Shown: positions 28,397 through 37,769 of the stretch, piece by piece
Position numbering within the stretch: the first letter of the stretch is position 1
Layout: each line of letters starts with the position of its first letter
NCBI RefSeq assembly: GCF_034627025.1
Contig: NZ_CP141048.1
Coordinates: forward strand, 62,001 to 126,000
Direction: 5' to 3'
DNA from: Microvirga lotononidis
Lineage (GTDB): Bacteria; Pseudomonadota; Alphaproteobacteria; Rhizobiales; Beijerinckiaceae
Length of the DNA stretch: 64,000 bases
The notes under the pieces: model-generated
Database searches by the model: none
The model's input: the letters and a program-made list of their open reading frames with translations, nothing else
What the model was told of the DNA's origin: nothing
Translations under genes and position numbers: made by a program

Positions 28397-28842
28397 GGTT
28401 AAACCTCCAAAGTTTCGAGACCCTGGGGGGCCGGGTTTTTGTGCTTCGAGTGCTTCAACGAAGCCCTAAACACGTCCCTTTTCCCCTAGCACCCGGCGGC
28501 CCGCCTTTTCGGTCGAACTCGCCGGTATCACGACTGGGGTGCCCCCGTCGCTGGAGCCACATTATCCATGACTGGATCGCAGGCAACCGAATGAAGGCGC
28601 AAAATGGGCAAGAGGCGGGGCTTTTCAGGGGCATGTTGCACAAAGGCAACGTTTGAAGCTGGCTTCTTTACGCTTCGTTAAGATCCGCACGCAGAAATTC
28701 ATAAATCCTTAAGTACAAAGGGTTTGAAGCGCTTATGCGGACGACCTCGTGTCCCCGCCGGAGACCGTGAGACAACTCACGATAGCCTCCCCCTGTGAAT
28801 AACGCCCGTCACATTTTCGATAGCTCGCTCCCTTCCCTTCAT
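28397..28842. other. Long leader/promoter region of the porin gene
   Basis: About 446 bases between the hppD terminator and the porin start, with no supported gene. The part near 28690-28720 is AT-rich (several TTAAG/CTTAAG steps), which fits a promoter region on the minus strand and a long 5' untranslated leader. I could not pin a convincing -35/-10 pair. Confidence 0.4.
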
Positions 28843-28867
28843 GAAAAAGGCCGGGCGAACCCGGCCT
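28843..28867 (-). terminator. Rho-independent terminator after hppD (UUCG loop)
   Basis: An 8-bp stem AGGCCGGG (28848-28855) pairs with 28860-28867. On the minus strand the loop reads TTCG, the very stable UUCG tetraloop, and the stem is followed by a run of five T. It lies 26 bases past the hppD stop. Confidence 0.9.
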
Positions 28868-28893
28868 CTCTCGAATCGTAAAGCGATTCTAAG

Positions 28894-30009
28894 CTACGCG
28901 ACCTTGGGGCCGATGACGCCCCGGCGGATCTGGTCTTCCTCGATCGATTCGAAGAGGGCCTTGAAGTTGCCCTCGCCGAATCCGTCGTCGCCCTTGCGTT
29001 GGATATACTCGAAGAAGATCGGCCCGATGGCGGTCTTGCCGAAGCGCTGGAGCAGGACCTTCGTGAAGCCGCCTTCGACGACGCCCTCCCCGTCGATCAG
29101 AATCCCGTTCCGCATGAGGCGGTCGAGAGACTCCTCATGGCTGGGCAGGCGCTTGTCGACACGGGAGTAGTAGATGTCGTTCGGCGCCGGCATGAACTCG
29201 AGCCCGCCTTCGATGAGCGCTTCGATGGACTCGTAGAGATCGTGCGAGCCGAGGGCCACGTGCTGGATGCCCTCTCCCTTGTATTCCTGCAGATACTCTT
29301 CGATCTGTCCGGTCTCGCCCGCGTCCTCGTTGATCGGGATGCGGATCTTGCCGTCCGGGCTCGTCATGGCTCGGGAGTGCAGGCCCGTCAGTTTGCCCTC
29401 GATGTCGAAGTAGCGGATCTGACGGAAGTTGAAGAGGCGCTCGTAGAAGCCCGCCCATTCGTTGAGCCGCCCGCGATACACGTTGTGGGTCAGGTGATCG
29501 ATGTAATAGAGGCCGACGCCCTTCGGCTTCGGATCGGGCTCACCCAGCCATTCGAAATCGACGTCGTAGATGGAGCCCTTCGCGCCATAGCGGTCGACGA
29601 AATAGATCTGCAATCCGCCGATTCCTTCGATGCCCGGGATCTCGAGCTCGTTGGGACCGATCTGCGTCTCGATGGGCTTGGCCCCCATGGAAAGCGCGCG
29701 GTCATAGGCGTATCTCGCATCGGCCACGCGGAATGCCATGGCCGGAGCCGAGGGGCCGTGCTGCGCCGCGAAGCGCTCGGCGAAGGAGCCCGGCTGCGCG
29801 TTGACGACGAAGTTGATGTCGCCCTGGCGGTAGAGCATCACGTTCTTCGAACGGTGCTTGGCGACGAGGCTGAAACCCATCGTCTTGAACAGACGATCCA
29901 GTGCCTGCGGGTCGGGATGGCAGAATTCAACGAACTCGAATCCGTCCGTCCCCATGGGGTTCTCTTCGGAAATCGCGGCCGGCGGTGCATCGTGCGGGAA
30001 CGGTCCCAT
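28894..30009 (-). CDS. hppD: 4-hydroxyphenylpyruvate dioxygenase
   Basis: A 371-residue two-domain vicinal-oxygen-chelate enzyme that turns 4-hydroxyphenylpyruvate into homogentisate in tyrosine degradation. The Fe(II) ligands are visible as His in YIDHLTHNV, His in GIQHVALGSHDLYE and Glu in FFEYIQRKG. The start at 30009 has GGAGGAAAGCC in front; the frame is open further upstream, but those codons overlap the spacer to maiA. It is the third gene of a marR-maiA-hppD unit, 85 bases after maiA, and ends at a strong terminator. Confidence 0.95.
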   Translation of the reverse strand: MGPFPHDAPPAAISEENPMGTDGFEFVEFCHPDPQALDRLFKTMGFSLVAKHRSKNVMLYRQGDINFVVNAQPGSFAERFAAQHGPSAPAMAFRVADARYAYDRALSMGAKPIETQIGPNELEIPGIEGIGGLQIYFVDRYGAKGSIYDVDFEWLGEPDPKPKGVGLYYIDHLTHNVYRGRLNEWAGFYERLFNFRQIRYFDIEGKLTGLHSRAMTSPDGKIRIPINEDAGETGQIEEYLQEYKGEGIQHVALGSHDLYESIEALIEGGLEFMPAPNDIYYSRVDKRLPSHEESLDRLMRNGILIDGEGVVEGGFTKVLLQRFGKTAIGPIFFEYIQRKGDDGFGEGNFKALFESIEEDQIRRGVIGPKVA

Positions 30010-30094
30010 GGCTTTCCTCCTGTCATGCCTCTGCCGAGCGAGAGGCGATCGGCTGTGAAGACAACGCATCCATTCGGGGACGGATGCGATTGCG

Positions 30095-30721
30095 TCAGGT
30101 CGCGTCGGGCTGCTTGGCCGGCGCGGCATCCTGAAAGGCTTTGTGCGCGGCGCAGGCCGCATCCACGGCGACGATCTTGGGATAGGCATCGAGCGGGATG
30201 TGGAAGCGTCGCGCATTGGCGACCTGCGGCACGAGATAGATGTCGGCCAGCGTGATTCTGGCCCCGAAGGCGTAAGGACCGGGCCCGAGCAGGGCTTCGA
30301 TGGCGTCGAAACCCTCGCGCACCCAATGGGCGTACCATTCGTCGGCCGCCGCCTTGTCGTGCCCGAGACGGTTCTTGAGATAGGCCAGCGTCCCGGAATT
30401 GTTGAGCGGATGGATATCGCAGGCGATCAGGCTGGCGATCGCCCTCACCTTGGCGCGCGTGACTGCACCGACCGGCAGCAAGGGCGGCTCCGGATAGACC
30501 TCGTCGAGATATTCGAGAATGGCCGGAGACTGGATCAGCGTGGTCGCGCCGATATTGAGGGATGGCACGCGCATCTGAGGATTGACGGCCTTGTAGCTCT
30601 CCTCGCGCTGCTCCCCCGTCAAAAGGTTGATCGGCGCGGACTCGTATGTCACGCCCTTCAAGTTGAGGGCGATCCTGACGCGATAGGCGGCGGAGGAGCG
30701 GAAATAGGTATAGAGCTTCAC
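30095..30721 (-). CDS. maiA: Maleylacetoacetate isomerase
   Basis: A 208-residue zeta-class glutathione transferase converting maleylacetoacetate to fumarylacetoacetate. The active-site YFRSSAAYRVRIALNLKG lies at residues 5-22, glutathione contacts NPQMRVPSL and QSPAILEYLDE are in the N-terminal thioredoxin-like domain, and the C-terminal helical domain has DIHPLNNSGTLAYL. Its ATG overlaps the stop of the upstream marR gene by 4 bases, so the two are translationally coupled and probably repressed by that regulator. Confidence 0.93.
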   Translation of the reverse strand: MKLYTYFRSSAAYRVRIALNLKGVTYESAPINLLTGEQREESYKAVNPQMRVPSLNIGATTLIQSPAILEYLDEVYPEPPLLPVGAVTRAKVRAIASLIACDIHPLNNSGTLAYLKNRLGHDKAAADEWYAHWVREGFDAIEALLGPGPYAFGARITLADIYLVPQVANARRFHIPLDAYPKIVAVDAACAAHKAFQDAAPAKQPDAT

Positions 30722-31227
30722 CCGTCATCCTCCTCGACACTGCGGGGGGCCAGCAACCGAGCCTGCCGGGTCAGCTTGTCGATCAGGGCTGCGAGCGCCT
30801 GCTGTTCCTGCGGCGTCAGGGCGGACAGGAGGCGTTCCTCGACGGCCAGGGCTTCGGGCGCGACAGCCTCGTAGATCGCCCGTCCTGCGGGCGTCAGGGC
30901 CAGCCATTCCTCACGGCGATCGTCGAGATTGGGACGGCGTATGACGAGGCCACGCTTCTCGAGCGCCGAGACAGCTCGCGACACCGTCGATTTATGCATC
31001 ACGCCGTCGGGGGCCATGTCCCGCGCCGTGCGCAGTTCGTATTGCCCAAGGGTGACGATGATCCGCCAAGCTGGGATCGAGAGGCCGAAACGCTCCGCGT
31101 AGATCTGCGCCAGCGCGCTCGATGTGAGGCCGGCCAGGACGTTCAGCCGGTACGGCAGGAATTCCTCCAGCACCACCAGAGGTTCGGATTCCGGCTTCTT
31201 CGCTGCAGATCCAGTCGCCATCACCAT
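30718..31227 (-). CDS. MarR-family transcriptional regulator of the tyrosine genes
   Basis: A 169-residue winged-helix MarR protein. The recognition region MHKSTVSRAVSALEKRGLVIRRPNLDDRREEWLALTPAGRA has the typical wing with DDRR. ATGs at 31227 and 31221 are both possible; the frame is open to 31275, but that would place coding sequence over two palindromes that look like its operators (31235-31248 and 31263-31276). It is the first gene of marR-maiA-hppD, suggesting autoregulation and repression until an intermediate such as homogentisate or a hydroxyphenyl acid is present. The ligand is inferred, not shown. Confidence 0.87.
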   Translation of the reverse strand: MVMATGSAAKKPESEPLVVLEEFLPYRLNVLAGLTSSALAQIYAERFGLSIPAWRIIVTLGQYELRTARDMAPDGVMHKSTVSRAVSALEKRGLVIRRPNLDDRREEWLALTPAGRAIYEAVAPEALAVEERLLSALTPQEQQALAALIDKLTRQARLLAPRSVEEDDG

Positions 31228-31234
31228 GCCATTC

Positions 31235-31276
31235 GTTGCACAAGCAACCGATAACATAATTCGTTGCAGACGCAAC
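31235..31276. promoter_or_regulatory. Twin palindromic operators of the marR-maiA-hppD operon
   Basis: Two copies of GTTGC-N4-GCAAC, at 31235-31248 (spacer ACAA) and 31263-31276 (spacer AGAC), with centres 28 bases apart. Both are preceded by ATTC. The first ends 8 bases upstream of the marR start. Size and position fit binding sites for a MarR dimer pair. Confidence 0.7.
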
Positions 31277-31302
31277 CAGATTTTATGCCGTAGAGCACGG
31301 CG

Positions 31303-31342
31303 CCATAAACGAACGGCGCGGCCGGATTGCCCGACCGCGCCG
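31303..31342 (-). terminator. Possible terminator after the TRAP binding-protein gene
   Basis: A 12-bp GC-rich stem (31314-31325 with 31331-31342, one G-T pair, 5-base loop) lies 35 bases past the stop. On the minus strand it is followed by TTCGTTTATGG, only partly T-rich, so efficiency is uncertain. Confidence 0.45.
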
Positions 31343-31377
31343 CCGCCAGAAGGTTAAATATAAGGCTTTACCGTCTT

Positions 31378-32475
<1,098 letters not shown>

Positions 32476-32539
32476 TGGCGTTTCCCCAGAGAGCATTCTG
32501 TTGCAAGTTGAATGGACCATAACAACCCGGTCGGTGGCA

Positions 32540-33559
32540 ATGAAGCTCTCCTCCCTCAACCAAGGCCGTGACGGCCGCCTCGTCATCGTGTCGAAAGACC
32601 TGACCCGCGCGACGGATGCTTTTTTCATTGTTCCGACGCTTCAGCAAGCCTTGGACAATTGGGAAAAAGTAGAGCCTCAGCTCCGCGACCTTGCCGAACA
32701 GCTGGAGCACGGCTCGGTCCCGGCCTTCCGCTTTCACGAGCACGATTGCGCGTCGCCCCTGCCCCGCGCCTATCAATGGGCCGACGGCTCGGCCTATGTG
32801 AACCATGTGGAGCTGGTGCGGAAGGCGCGCGGCGCCGAGATGCCGGCCTCGTTCTGGACCGACCCGCTCATGTACCAGGGCGGTTCCGATTCCTTCCTCG
32901 GACCGCGCGATCCGGTCCTGGCGGTGGACGAGGCGCATGGGATCGACTTCGAGGCCGAGGTCGCGGTCATCACCGACGATGTGCCCATGGGCGCGACGCG
33001 GGACGAAGCCGCCCGCGCCATCCGCCTCGTGGTGCTCGTCAACGACGTGTCCTTGAGAAATCTGATCCCGGCCGAACTGGCGAAGGGCTTCGGCTTCTTC
33101 CATGCCAAGCCCTCCTCCGCCCTGTCGCCGGTCGCGGTCACGCCCGACGAGCTGGGCGAGGCCTGGGACGGCGGCAAGCTTCACCTGCCCCTGCTCACGC
33201 ACCTCAACGGCAAGCCCTTCGGCAAGCCCAATGCGGGGATCGACATGACCTTCGACTTCCCGACGCTGATCGCCCACGCGGCCAAGACGCGGCCGCTTGG
33301 CGCCGGCACGATCATCGGGTCCGGCACGGTTTCCAACAAGGACGAGGCCGGCGGGCCGGGCAAGCCCATCGATCAGGGAGGCCTCGGCTATTCCTGCCTC
33401 GCGGAACTGCGCACCGTGGAGACGATCCTCCAGGGCGAGGCCAGAACGCCGTTCATGCGCTTCGGCGACACGATCCGCATCGAGATGAAGGACAAGCAGG
33501 GCCAGTCGATCTTCGGGGCGATCGAGCAGAAGGTCGAGGCGTACCGGAAAGAAGGGTGA
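32540..33559 (+). CDS. Fumarylacetoacetate hydrolase family protein
   Basis: A 339-residue FAH-family enzyme. It has an N-terminal SH3-like part and the C-terminal catalytic fold with metal ligands in the DFEAEVAVITDDVP region near residue 135 and GTIIGSGTVSNKDEAGG near residue 256. Next to hppD and maiA, the likely role is the last step of tyrosine breakdown, splitting fumarylacetoacetate to fumarate and acetoacetate. FAH-family members have many substrates, so specificity rests on context. Homogentisate dioxygenase, which would link hppD to maiA, is not in the window. Confidence 0.87.
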   Translation: MKLSSLNQGRDGRLVIVSKDLTRATDAFFIVPTLQQALDNWEKVEPQLRDLAEQLEHGSVPAFRFHEHDCASPLPRAYQWADGSAYVNHVELVRKARGAEMPASFWTDPLMYQGGSDSFLGPRDPVLAVDEAHGIDFEAEVAVITDDVPMGATRDEAARAIRLVVLVNDVSLRNLIPAELAKGFGFFHAKPSSALSPVAVTPDELGEAWDGGKLHLPLLTHLNGKPFGKPNAGIDMTFDFPTLIAHAAKTRPLGAGTIIGSGTVSNKDEAGGPGKPIDQGGLGYSCLAELRTVETILQGEARTPFMRFGDTIRIEMKDKQGQSIFGAIEQKVEAYRKEG

Positions 33560-33625
33560 ACCGCCCCATAGGCGCATCCGAAGAGCGCGCTACCTCCATT
33601 CTGTCGGCAAAGCATGGAGCGGCCC

Positions 33626-33841
33626 ATGGATGAGCATGTCTACAAGATCGTCGAGCTCGTCGGCTCGTCCGAGACCAGCATCGAGGACGCCATCCAGACG
33701 GCGATCCGACGCGCGAGCCAGACCTTGAGAAATCTGCGCTGGTTCGAAGTCGTCCAGACCCGGGGCCATGTGAAGGACGGCGAGGTGCGCCATTATCAGG
33801 TGGTGCTCAAGGCCGGGTTTACGCTGGAGGCGGGCGAGTAG
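33626..33841 (+). CDS. Dodecin family protein
   Basis: A 71-residue protein of the dodecin family, which forms hollow dodecamers that bind flavins. The sequence [27 protein letters not shown] shows the first strand, helix and family-typical VGSS turn. It continues with [17 protein letters not shown], whose tryptophan stacks on the flavin ring in known dodecins, and ends in a beta strand. I chose the ATG at 33626, preceded by GGAGC; an ATG at 33614 would add four residues. It lies 66 bases after the FAH-family gene. Confidence 0.87.
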   Translation: MDEHVYKIVELVGSSETSIEDAIQTAIRRASQTLRNLRWFEVVQTRGHVKDGEVRHYQVVLKAGFTLEAGE

Positions 33842-33877
33842 AGAATTTCTCGACTACCTGGAGATGCTCCGTTGACT

Positions 33878-33970
33878 CGTCATCACCGGCCCTCTGTCGG
33901 TGATCCCGACTGTCCGACGCGCCGAGCCTCACCTTATCGGGATGGCCGGCACAAGGCCGGCCATGACGTG
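33878..33970 (+). repeat. Palindromic repeat, copy A
   Basis: A roughly 93-base intergenic element shared with copies B (35744), C (36552) and D (47184). It contains a first hairpin around ATCACCGGC, a variable middle, ATCGGG, and a second hairpin ATGGCCGGC-ACAAG-GCCGGCCAT, and is bounded by CGTCAT and ATGACG. It lies between dodecin and the 137-residue gene. Confidence 0.85.
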
Positions 33971-33993
33971 GAGATGTCAGCGCAACAGTTCGC

Positions 33994-34407
33994 TTACGCG
34001 GCGATCTGGGAGAGCCTCGCCTGCTGGCGTCCGCGCATGATGAAGTCGAGCAGCGCCACGTCGACGTAGCCCGCCTCGTCGAGGATGGCGTAGGCGATGC
34101 TCATGGCGTTCGGAGACGGTCCGCTGATCTCCAGCAGGGTGGCAAGCCAGAAGGCGTCATCGTTGCTCACCACGCCATGAGGCGCCCGGCCCCAGACGAC
34201 GAAATCGACCACGAGCTTGGTCAGGGCCGTTCCCCAGCTCTCCGCGGCATCGACGATCCGGTCGAGCGCCAGCAGGGACTCGACCTCGATCCGGCTCGTG
34301 AGGCCGCCTTGCAGGATCTCGCCCTGAAGCATAGTCACGTCATCGTCCGAAACATGCTTGGCCTCGGAAACCCTGTCGATGAAATCGCGAAGTTGATCCT
34401 TCATCAT
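33994..34407 (-). CDS. Hypothetical protein
   Basis: A 137-residue soluble, mostly helical, acidic protein that I do not recognise. It has no signal peptide or membrane segment. Notable stretches are LLALDRIVDAAESWGTALTKLVVDFVVWGR and the C-terminal DEAGYVDVALLDFIMRGR. Two ATGs are adjacent at the start. Codon use resembles the surrounding chromosome, so it is likely real and native. It is flanked by repeat copy A and by the dioxygenase gene on the other strand. Confidence 0.65.
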   Translation of the reverse strand: MMKDQLRDFIDRVSEAKHVSDDDVTMLQGEILQGGLTSRIEVESLLALDRIVDAAESWGTALTKLVVDFVVWGRAPHGVVSNDDAFWLATLLEISGPSPNAMSIAYAILDEAGYVDVALLDFIMRGRQQARLSQIAA

Positions 34408-34724
34408 CCCTTTGACTCCCGCCGGCTCTTCTTTGGCTCACTGCCGGTTCATCGCTTGCTGAGGAGGAGTCTCACACGGAGAGCGGGCCGAAACCGTTAA
34501 TACGACATGCTGAATCGCCGTTGAGGTTAAGCGTTGTTGAGAGACTTTGGTTGCCGGAATCTTGCCAGTCCAGATTTTCGAGGAATTACGCGGATTTGTC
34601 CCGGAGGCGCCGTGTCCCTTGCAATCCCGCAAGGTCGCCCTTTCGACACTTCAGCGGTCTTCGGTGGTACCTATCTCCTCGACAACGCAGCGCAATCGGC
34701 GCTTGCCCGTTAAGGAATAGTCCC

Positions 34725-35654
34725 ATGCGGCACCACGGCATCCATCACGTCACCGCCATCGCTGGCCCGGCCCGTCGCAACCTCGATTTCTACACCCGCG
34801 TGCTCGGCCTGCGCTTGGTGAAGAAGACCGTCAATTTCGACGATCCCGGCACGTATCACCTCTATTTCGGCGATGCCACCGGGCAGCCGGGCTCGATCCT
34901 GACCTTCTTCCCGTGGGAGCATGTGGCTCCCGGGCGCAACGGCATCGGCTCGACCCAGGAAACCTCCTTCCGGGTTCCCGAGGCATCGCTCGGCTTCTGG
35001 GCGCACCGCTTCATCGAGCAGGGCGTCGAGCACGGCACGGTGGAGAAGCGCTTCGGCCAGAGCGTGCTGACCTTCAAGGATCCGCACGGCACGAGCCTCG
35101 CGCTCGTCGGCACGCCGAACGCGGAGAGCGAGCCCGCCTGGACGGTCGACGGCATCCCGGCGGAACATGCCATCCGCGGCCTGGAGGGCGTCACGCTGCT
35201 CGTCGAGAACGGCGAGCGGACCGGGGCCATCCTGACCGACGTGTTCGGTTTCCGCGAAACGGCCCGTGACGGCTCCCTCGTGCGCTACGAGACCGACGCC
35301 CTGATGGGCAGCACGGTCGACATCCGCAGCGCCGGTGGCTTCCTGCCGGGCCGGATGGGCGGCGGCTCCGTCCACCACGTGGCATTCCGCGCGAAGGACG
35401 ATGCCGAGGAAGCCGAGATGGTGAAGAAGCTGGCCGAGAGCCACGGTCTGCACACCACGGAGCAGAAGGACCGCAACTACTTCCGGTCCGTCTACTTCCG
35501 TGAGCCGGGCGGGATCCTGTTCGAGATCGCCACCGACGAGCCCGGCTTCGCCGTGGACGAGCCGCAGGACAGCCTCGGCGAGGCCCTGAAGCTCCCGGCC
35601 TTCCTGGAGCCCCGGCGCGGCGACATCGAGGCTCATCTGCCGGAACTGGCGTGA
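34725..35654 (+). CDS. Ring-cleaving dioxygenase, MhqO-like (glyoxalase fold)
   Basis: A 309-residue protein with two vicinal-oxygen-chelate (glyoxalase-like) modules. Metal-ligand positions are visible as His in GIHHVTAIAGP (residues 5-15), His in GSVHHVAFRAKDD near residue 215 and Glu in PGGILFEIATDEPG near residue 265. AAGGA lies 8 bases before the ATG. The family includes MhqO/MhqA of Bacillus, linked to resistance to hydroquinones and catechols. The next gene is an MhqD-like hydrolase, the same pairing as in Bacillus mhq loci, which supports a role in handling quinone-type electrophiles. Confidence 0.83.
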   Translation: MRHHGIHHVTAIAGPARRNLDFYTRVLGLRLVKKTVNFDDPGTYHLYFGDATGQPGSILTFFPWEHVAPGRNGIGSTQETSFRVPEASLGFWAHRFIEQGVEHGTVEKRFGQSVLTFKDPHGTSLALVGTPNAESEPAWTVDGIPAEHAIRGLEGVTLLVENGERTGAILTDVFGFRETARDGSLVRYETDALMGSTVDIRSAGGFLPGRMGGGSVHHVAFRAKDDAEEAEMVKKLAESHGLHTTEQKDRNYFRSVYFREPGGILFEIATDEPGFAVDEPQDSLGEALKLPAFLEPRRGDIEAHLPELA

Positions 35655-35743
35655 GCCAGCGCCAACCTTCTTCCCTCCCCCTTGCGGGGAGGGATTGAGG
35701 AAGGGGCGCAAGGTCGGAATGCTGAGCCTCGTCACTCTCTCGA

Positions 35744-35834
35744 CGTCATCACTGGCCTTGTGCCGGTGATCCCGATCCGAAAGGCGCCGAGCTTTTCCAA
35801 TCGGGATGGCCGGCACAAGGCCGGCCATGACATC
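35744..35834 (+). repeat. Palindromic repeat, copy B
   Basis: Nearly identical at its 3' arm to copy A. The 9-bp stem ATGGCCGGC (35806-35814) pairs with 35820-35828 around ACAAG, and a first hairpin ATCAC..GTGAT spans 35748-35770. It sits between the mhqO-like and mhqD-like genes and could shape the relative expression of the two. Confidence 0.87.
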
Positions 35835-35912
35835 GAGGGCTCGCCCAATCACCCTCCTCTCAAGGGGCGAAAAGAGCGCCTTGCGCCTTTCCCCCAAAGA
35901 AAGAGAAATCCC

Positions 35913-36530
35913 ATGACCGAATTGTCCTTCATCCACCGTTTCGAGCCCGCCACGGATTCCAGCCGTCCTCCGCTCCTGCTGCTCCACGGCACCGGCGGGG
36001 ACGAGAACGATCTGCTCGGGCTCGGCCGCACGATCTCCCCGGGCTCCGCCCTGCTCTCCCCGCGCGGCAAGATCCTGGAGAACGGGATGCCGCGCTTCTT
36101 CCGCCGGCTCGCGGAAGGCGTGTTCGACGAGGCGGATGTAAAATTCCGCGCGAACGAACTCGCGGATTTCGTCACCGAGGCCCGCAAGGCCTATGGGCTC
36201 GAGGCCCCCATCGCGGTAGGCTTCTCCAACGGGGCCAATATCGCGGCCGCCATGCTGATGCTGCGCCCGGACGCGCTGTCCGGTGCGGCGCTGCTGCGCG
36301 CCATGGTGCCACTCTCAGAGACGCCGCCAGTGGACCTCGCGGGCAAGCGCGTGCTGATGACCTCTGGCGCCATGGACCCGATCATCCCGGCCGACAACGC
36401 GAAGCGCCTCGCCGCATCGCTGAGCGAAGCCGGCGCGGAGGTCCAGCATCACATGCTGCCCACCGGCCATAATCTGTCGCAGACGGACCTGCAGCTGCTG
36501 GTGAAGTGGTTTTCCGAACAGAGCCGGTGA
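35913..36530 (+). CDS. Phospholipase/carboxylesterase, MhqD-like
   Basis: A 205-residue alpha/beta hydrolase of the Abhydrolase_2 type. The catalytic serine is in AVGFSNGANIAAAML near residue 100, Asp in TSGAMDPIIPADNA near residue 154 and His in LPTGHNLSQTD near residue 186. The oxyanion region is LLLHGTGGDENDLLGLG. It follows the MhqO-like gene with repeat copy B between them. Bacillus MhqD belongs to this family and is co-regulated with MhqO, so a joint role in quinone detoxification is reasonable; the substrate is unknown. Confidence 0.82.
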   Translation: MTELSFIHRFEPATDSSRPPLLLLHGTGGDENDLLGLGRTISPGSALLSPRGKILENGMPRFFRRLAEGVFDEADVKFRANELADFVTEARKAYGLEAPIAVGFSNGANIAAAMLMLRPDALSGAALLRAMVPLSETPPVDLAGKRVLMTSGAMDPIIPADNAKRLAASLSEAGAEVQHHMLPTGHNLSQTDLQLLVKWFSEQSR

Positions 36531-36551
36531 ACCGTCGTTCGGCACTCTCCA

Positions 36552-36644
36552 CGTCATCACCGGCCTCGTGCCGGTGATCTCGCTTCTGAAGAGCGCAGTG
36601 CCTTTCAGTATCGGGATGGCCGGGACAAGCCCGGCCATGACGTG
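36552..36644 (+). repeat. Palindromic repeat, copy C
   Basis: Same family as A and B. The second hairpin has compensatory changes (GGCCGGG-ACAAG-CCCGGCC), which preserves pairing and argues that the structure matters. It lies between the convergent hydrolase and PLP-enzyme genes. Confidence 0.85.
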
Positions 36645-36672
36645 TGAGGGCGTCATACCCGCTCCTCACACC

Positions 36673-37752
36673 TTAGGCGGCACTCAAGACACCCGTCTCG
36701 AAGAACCGCTCCATCACCTGTTCCGCAGGCGCGATGTCGATGCCACGGCTCTTGAGCCACGCATCGTCGAAATGCGTGCTGCGGTAGCGCTCGCCTGAAT
36801 CGCACAGGAGCGTCACGACGGAGCCCTGTTCCCCGTTCTGCACCATCTCGCCGATGATCTGCGCGACCGCCCACAGGTTGGTGCCCGTGGAGCCGCCGCA
36901 GGAGCGGCCGATGCGGCGCGACAGGACCCGCGCGGCCGCGATGCTCGCCGCATCCGGCACGGCAAACGCGCGGTCGATGAGTTCCGGCACGAAGGACGGC
37001 TCGAAGCGCGGGCGGCCGATGCCCTCGATCACCGAGGGCGCACCTGACACGTTGCACACGGCGCGATCCGCCAGATGCCGGTGGAACACGGAGGCTTCGG
37101 GATCGGCGAGACACAGCTTCGTCGGCAGGCGGCGGTAGCGGATGTAGCGCCCGAGCGTCGCCGAGGTGCCGCCGGTTCCCGCGCCGACCACGATCCAGCT
37201 CGGCACCGGATGCTCCTCGTGCGACATCTGGCTGAAGATGGATTCGGCGATGTTGTTGTTGCCGCGCCAGTCCGTCGCCCGCTCGGCATAGGTGAACTGG
37301 TCCATGTAATGGCCGCCGAGTTCCTCCGCGAGACGCGCGCTCTCCGCATACATCTCGGCGGGAGAATCCACGAAATGGCTCTCGCCGCCATAGAAGGCGA
37401 TCTGCGCGATCTTCTCGGCCGAGGTGGAACGCGGCATCACGGCGATGAAGCGCAGGCCCAGCATCCGGGCGAAATACGCCTCCGACACAGCCGTCGATCC
37501 GCTCGACGCCTCGATGATCGTGGTCTCCGGGCCGATCCAGCCGTTGCACAACCCATAGAGAAACAGCGACCGGGCCAGCCGGTGCTTCAGGCTCCCCGAC
37601 GGATGGGTCGATTCATCCTTCAGATACAGCTCGACGCCCGGCACCGCCGGCAACGGCACGCGCAAAAGATGCGTGTCCGACGAGCGGTTGAAATCCGCCT
37701 CGATGATCTGGATGGCGGTCGAAACCCAGGAGCGGGGACAGGGTGTGCTCAT
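36673..37752 (-). CDS. PLP-dependent cysteine synthase family protein (Cds1-like)
   Basis: A 359-residue fold-type II PLP enzyme. The Schiff-base lysine is in [14 protein letters not shown] near residue 56, the PLP-phosphate loop is [14 protein letters not shown] near residue 200, and the substrate loop is [13 protein letters not shown] near residue 85. The family resembles cysteine synthase/cystathionine beta-synthase and includes Cds1-type cysteine desulfhydrases that release H2S from cysteine. The final activity cannot be set from sequence alone. It follows the AT-rich unknown gene by 17 bases. Confidence 0.83.
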   Translation of the reverse strand: MSTPCPRSWVSTAIQIIEADFNRSSDTHLLRVPLPAVPGVELYLKDESTHPSGSLKHRLARSLFLYGLCNGWIGPETTIIEASSGSTAVSEAYFARMLGLRFIAVMPRSTSAEKIAQIAFYGGESHFVDSPAEMYAESARLAEELGGHYMDQFTYAERATDWRGNNNIAESIFSQMSHEEHPVPSWIVVGAGTGGTSATLGRYIRYRRLPTKLCLADPEASVFHRHLADRAVCNVSGAPSVIEGIGRPRFEPSFVPELIDRAFAVPDAASIAAARVLSRRIGRSCGGSTGTNLWAVAQIIGEMVQNGEQGSVVTLLCDSGERYRSTHFDDAWLKSRGIDIAPAEQVMERFFETGVLSAA

Positions 37753-37769
37753 GATTTTTGACTTCGTCT

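Noticed and set aside
28441..28656. 71-codon plus-strand frame in the porin leader region
   Set aside because: No ribosome-binding site and random-looking composition; the region is more simply the porin promoter and leader.
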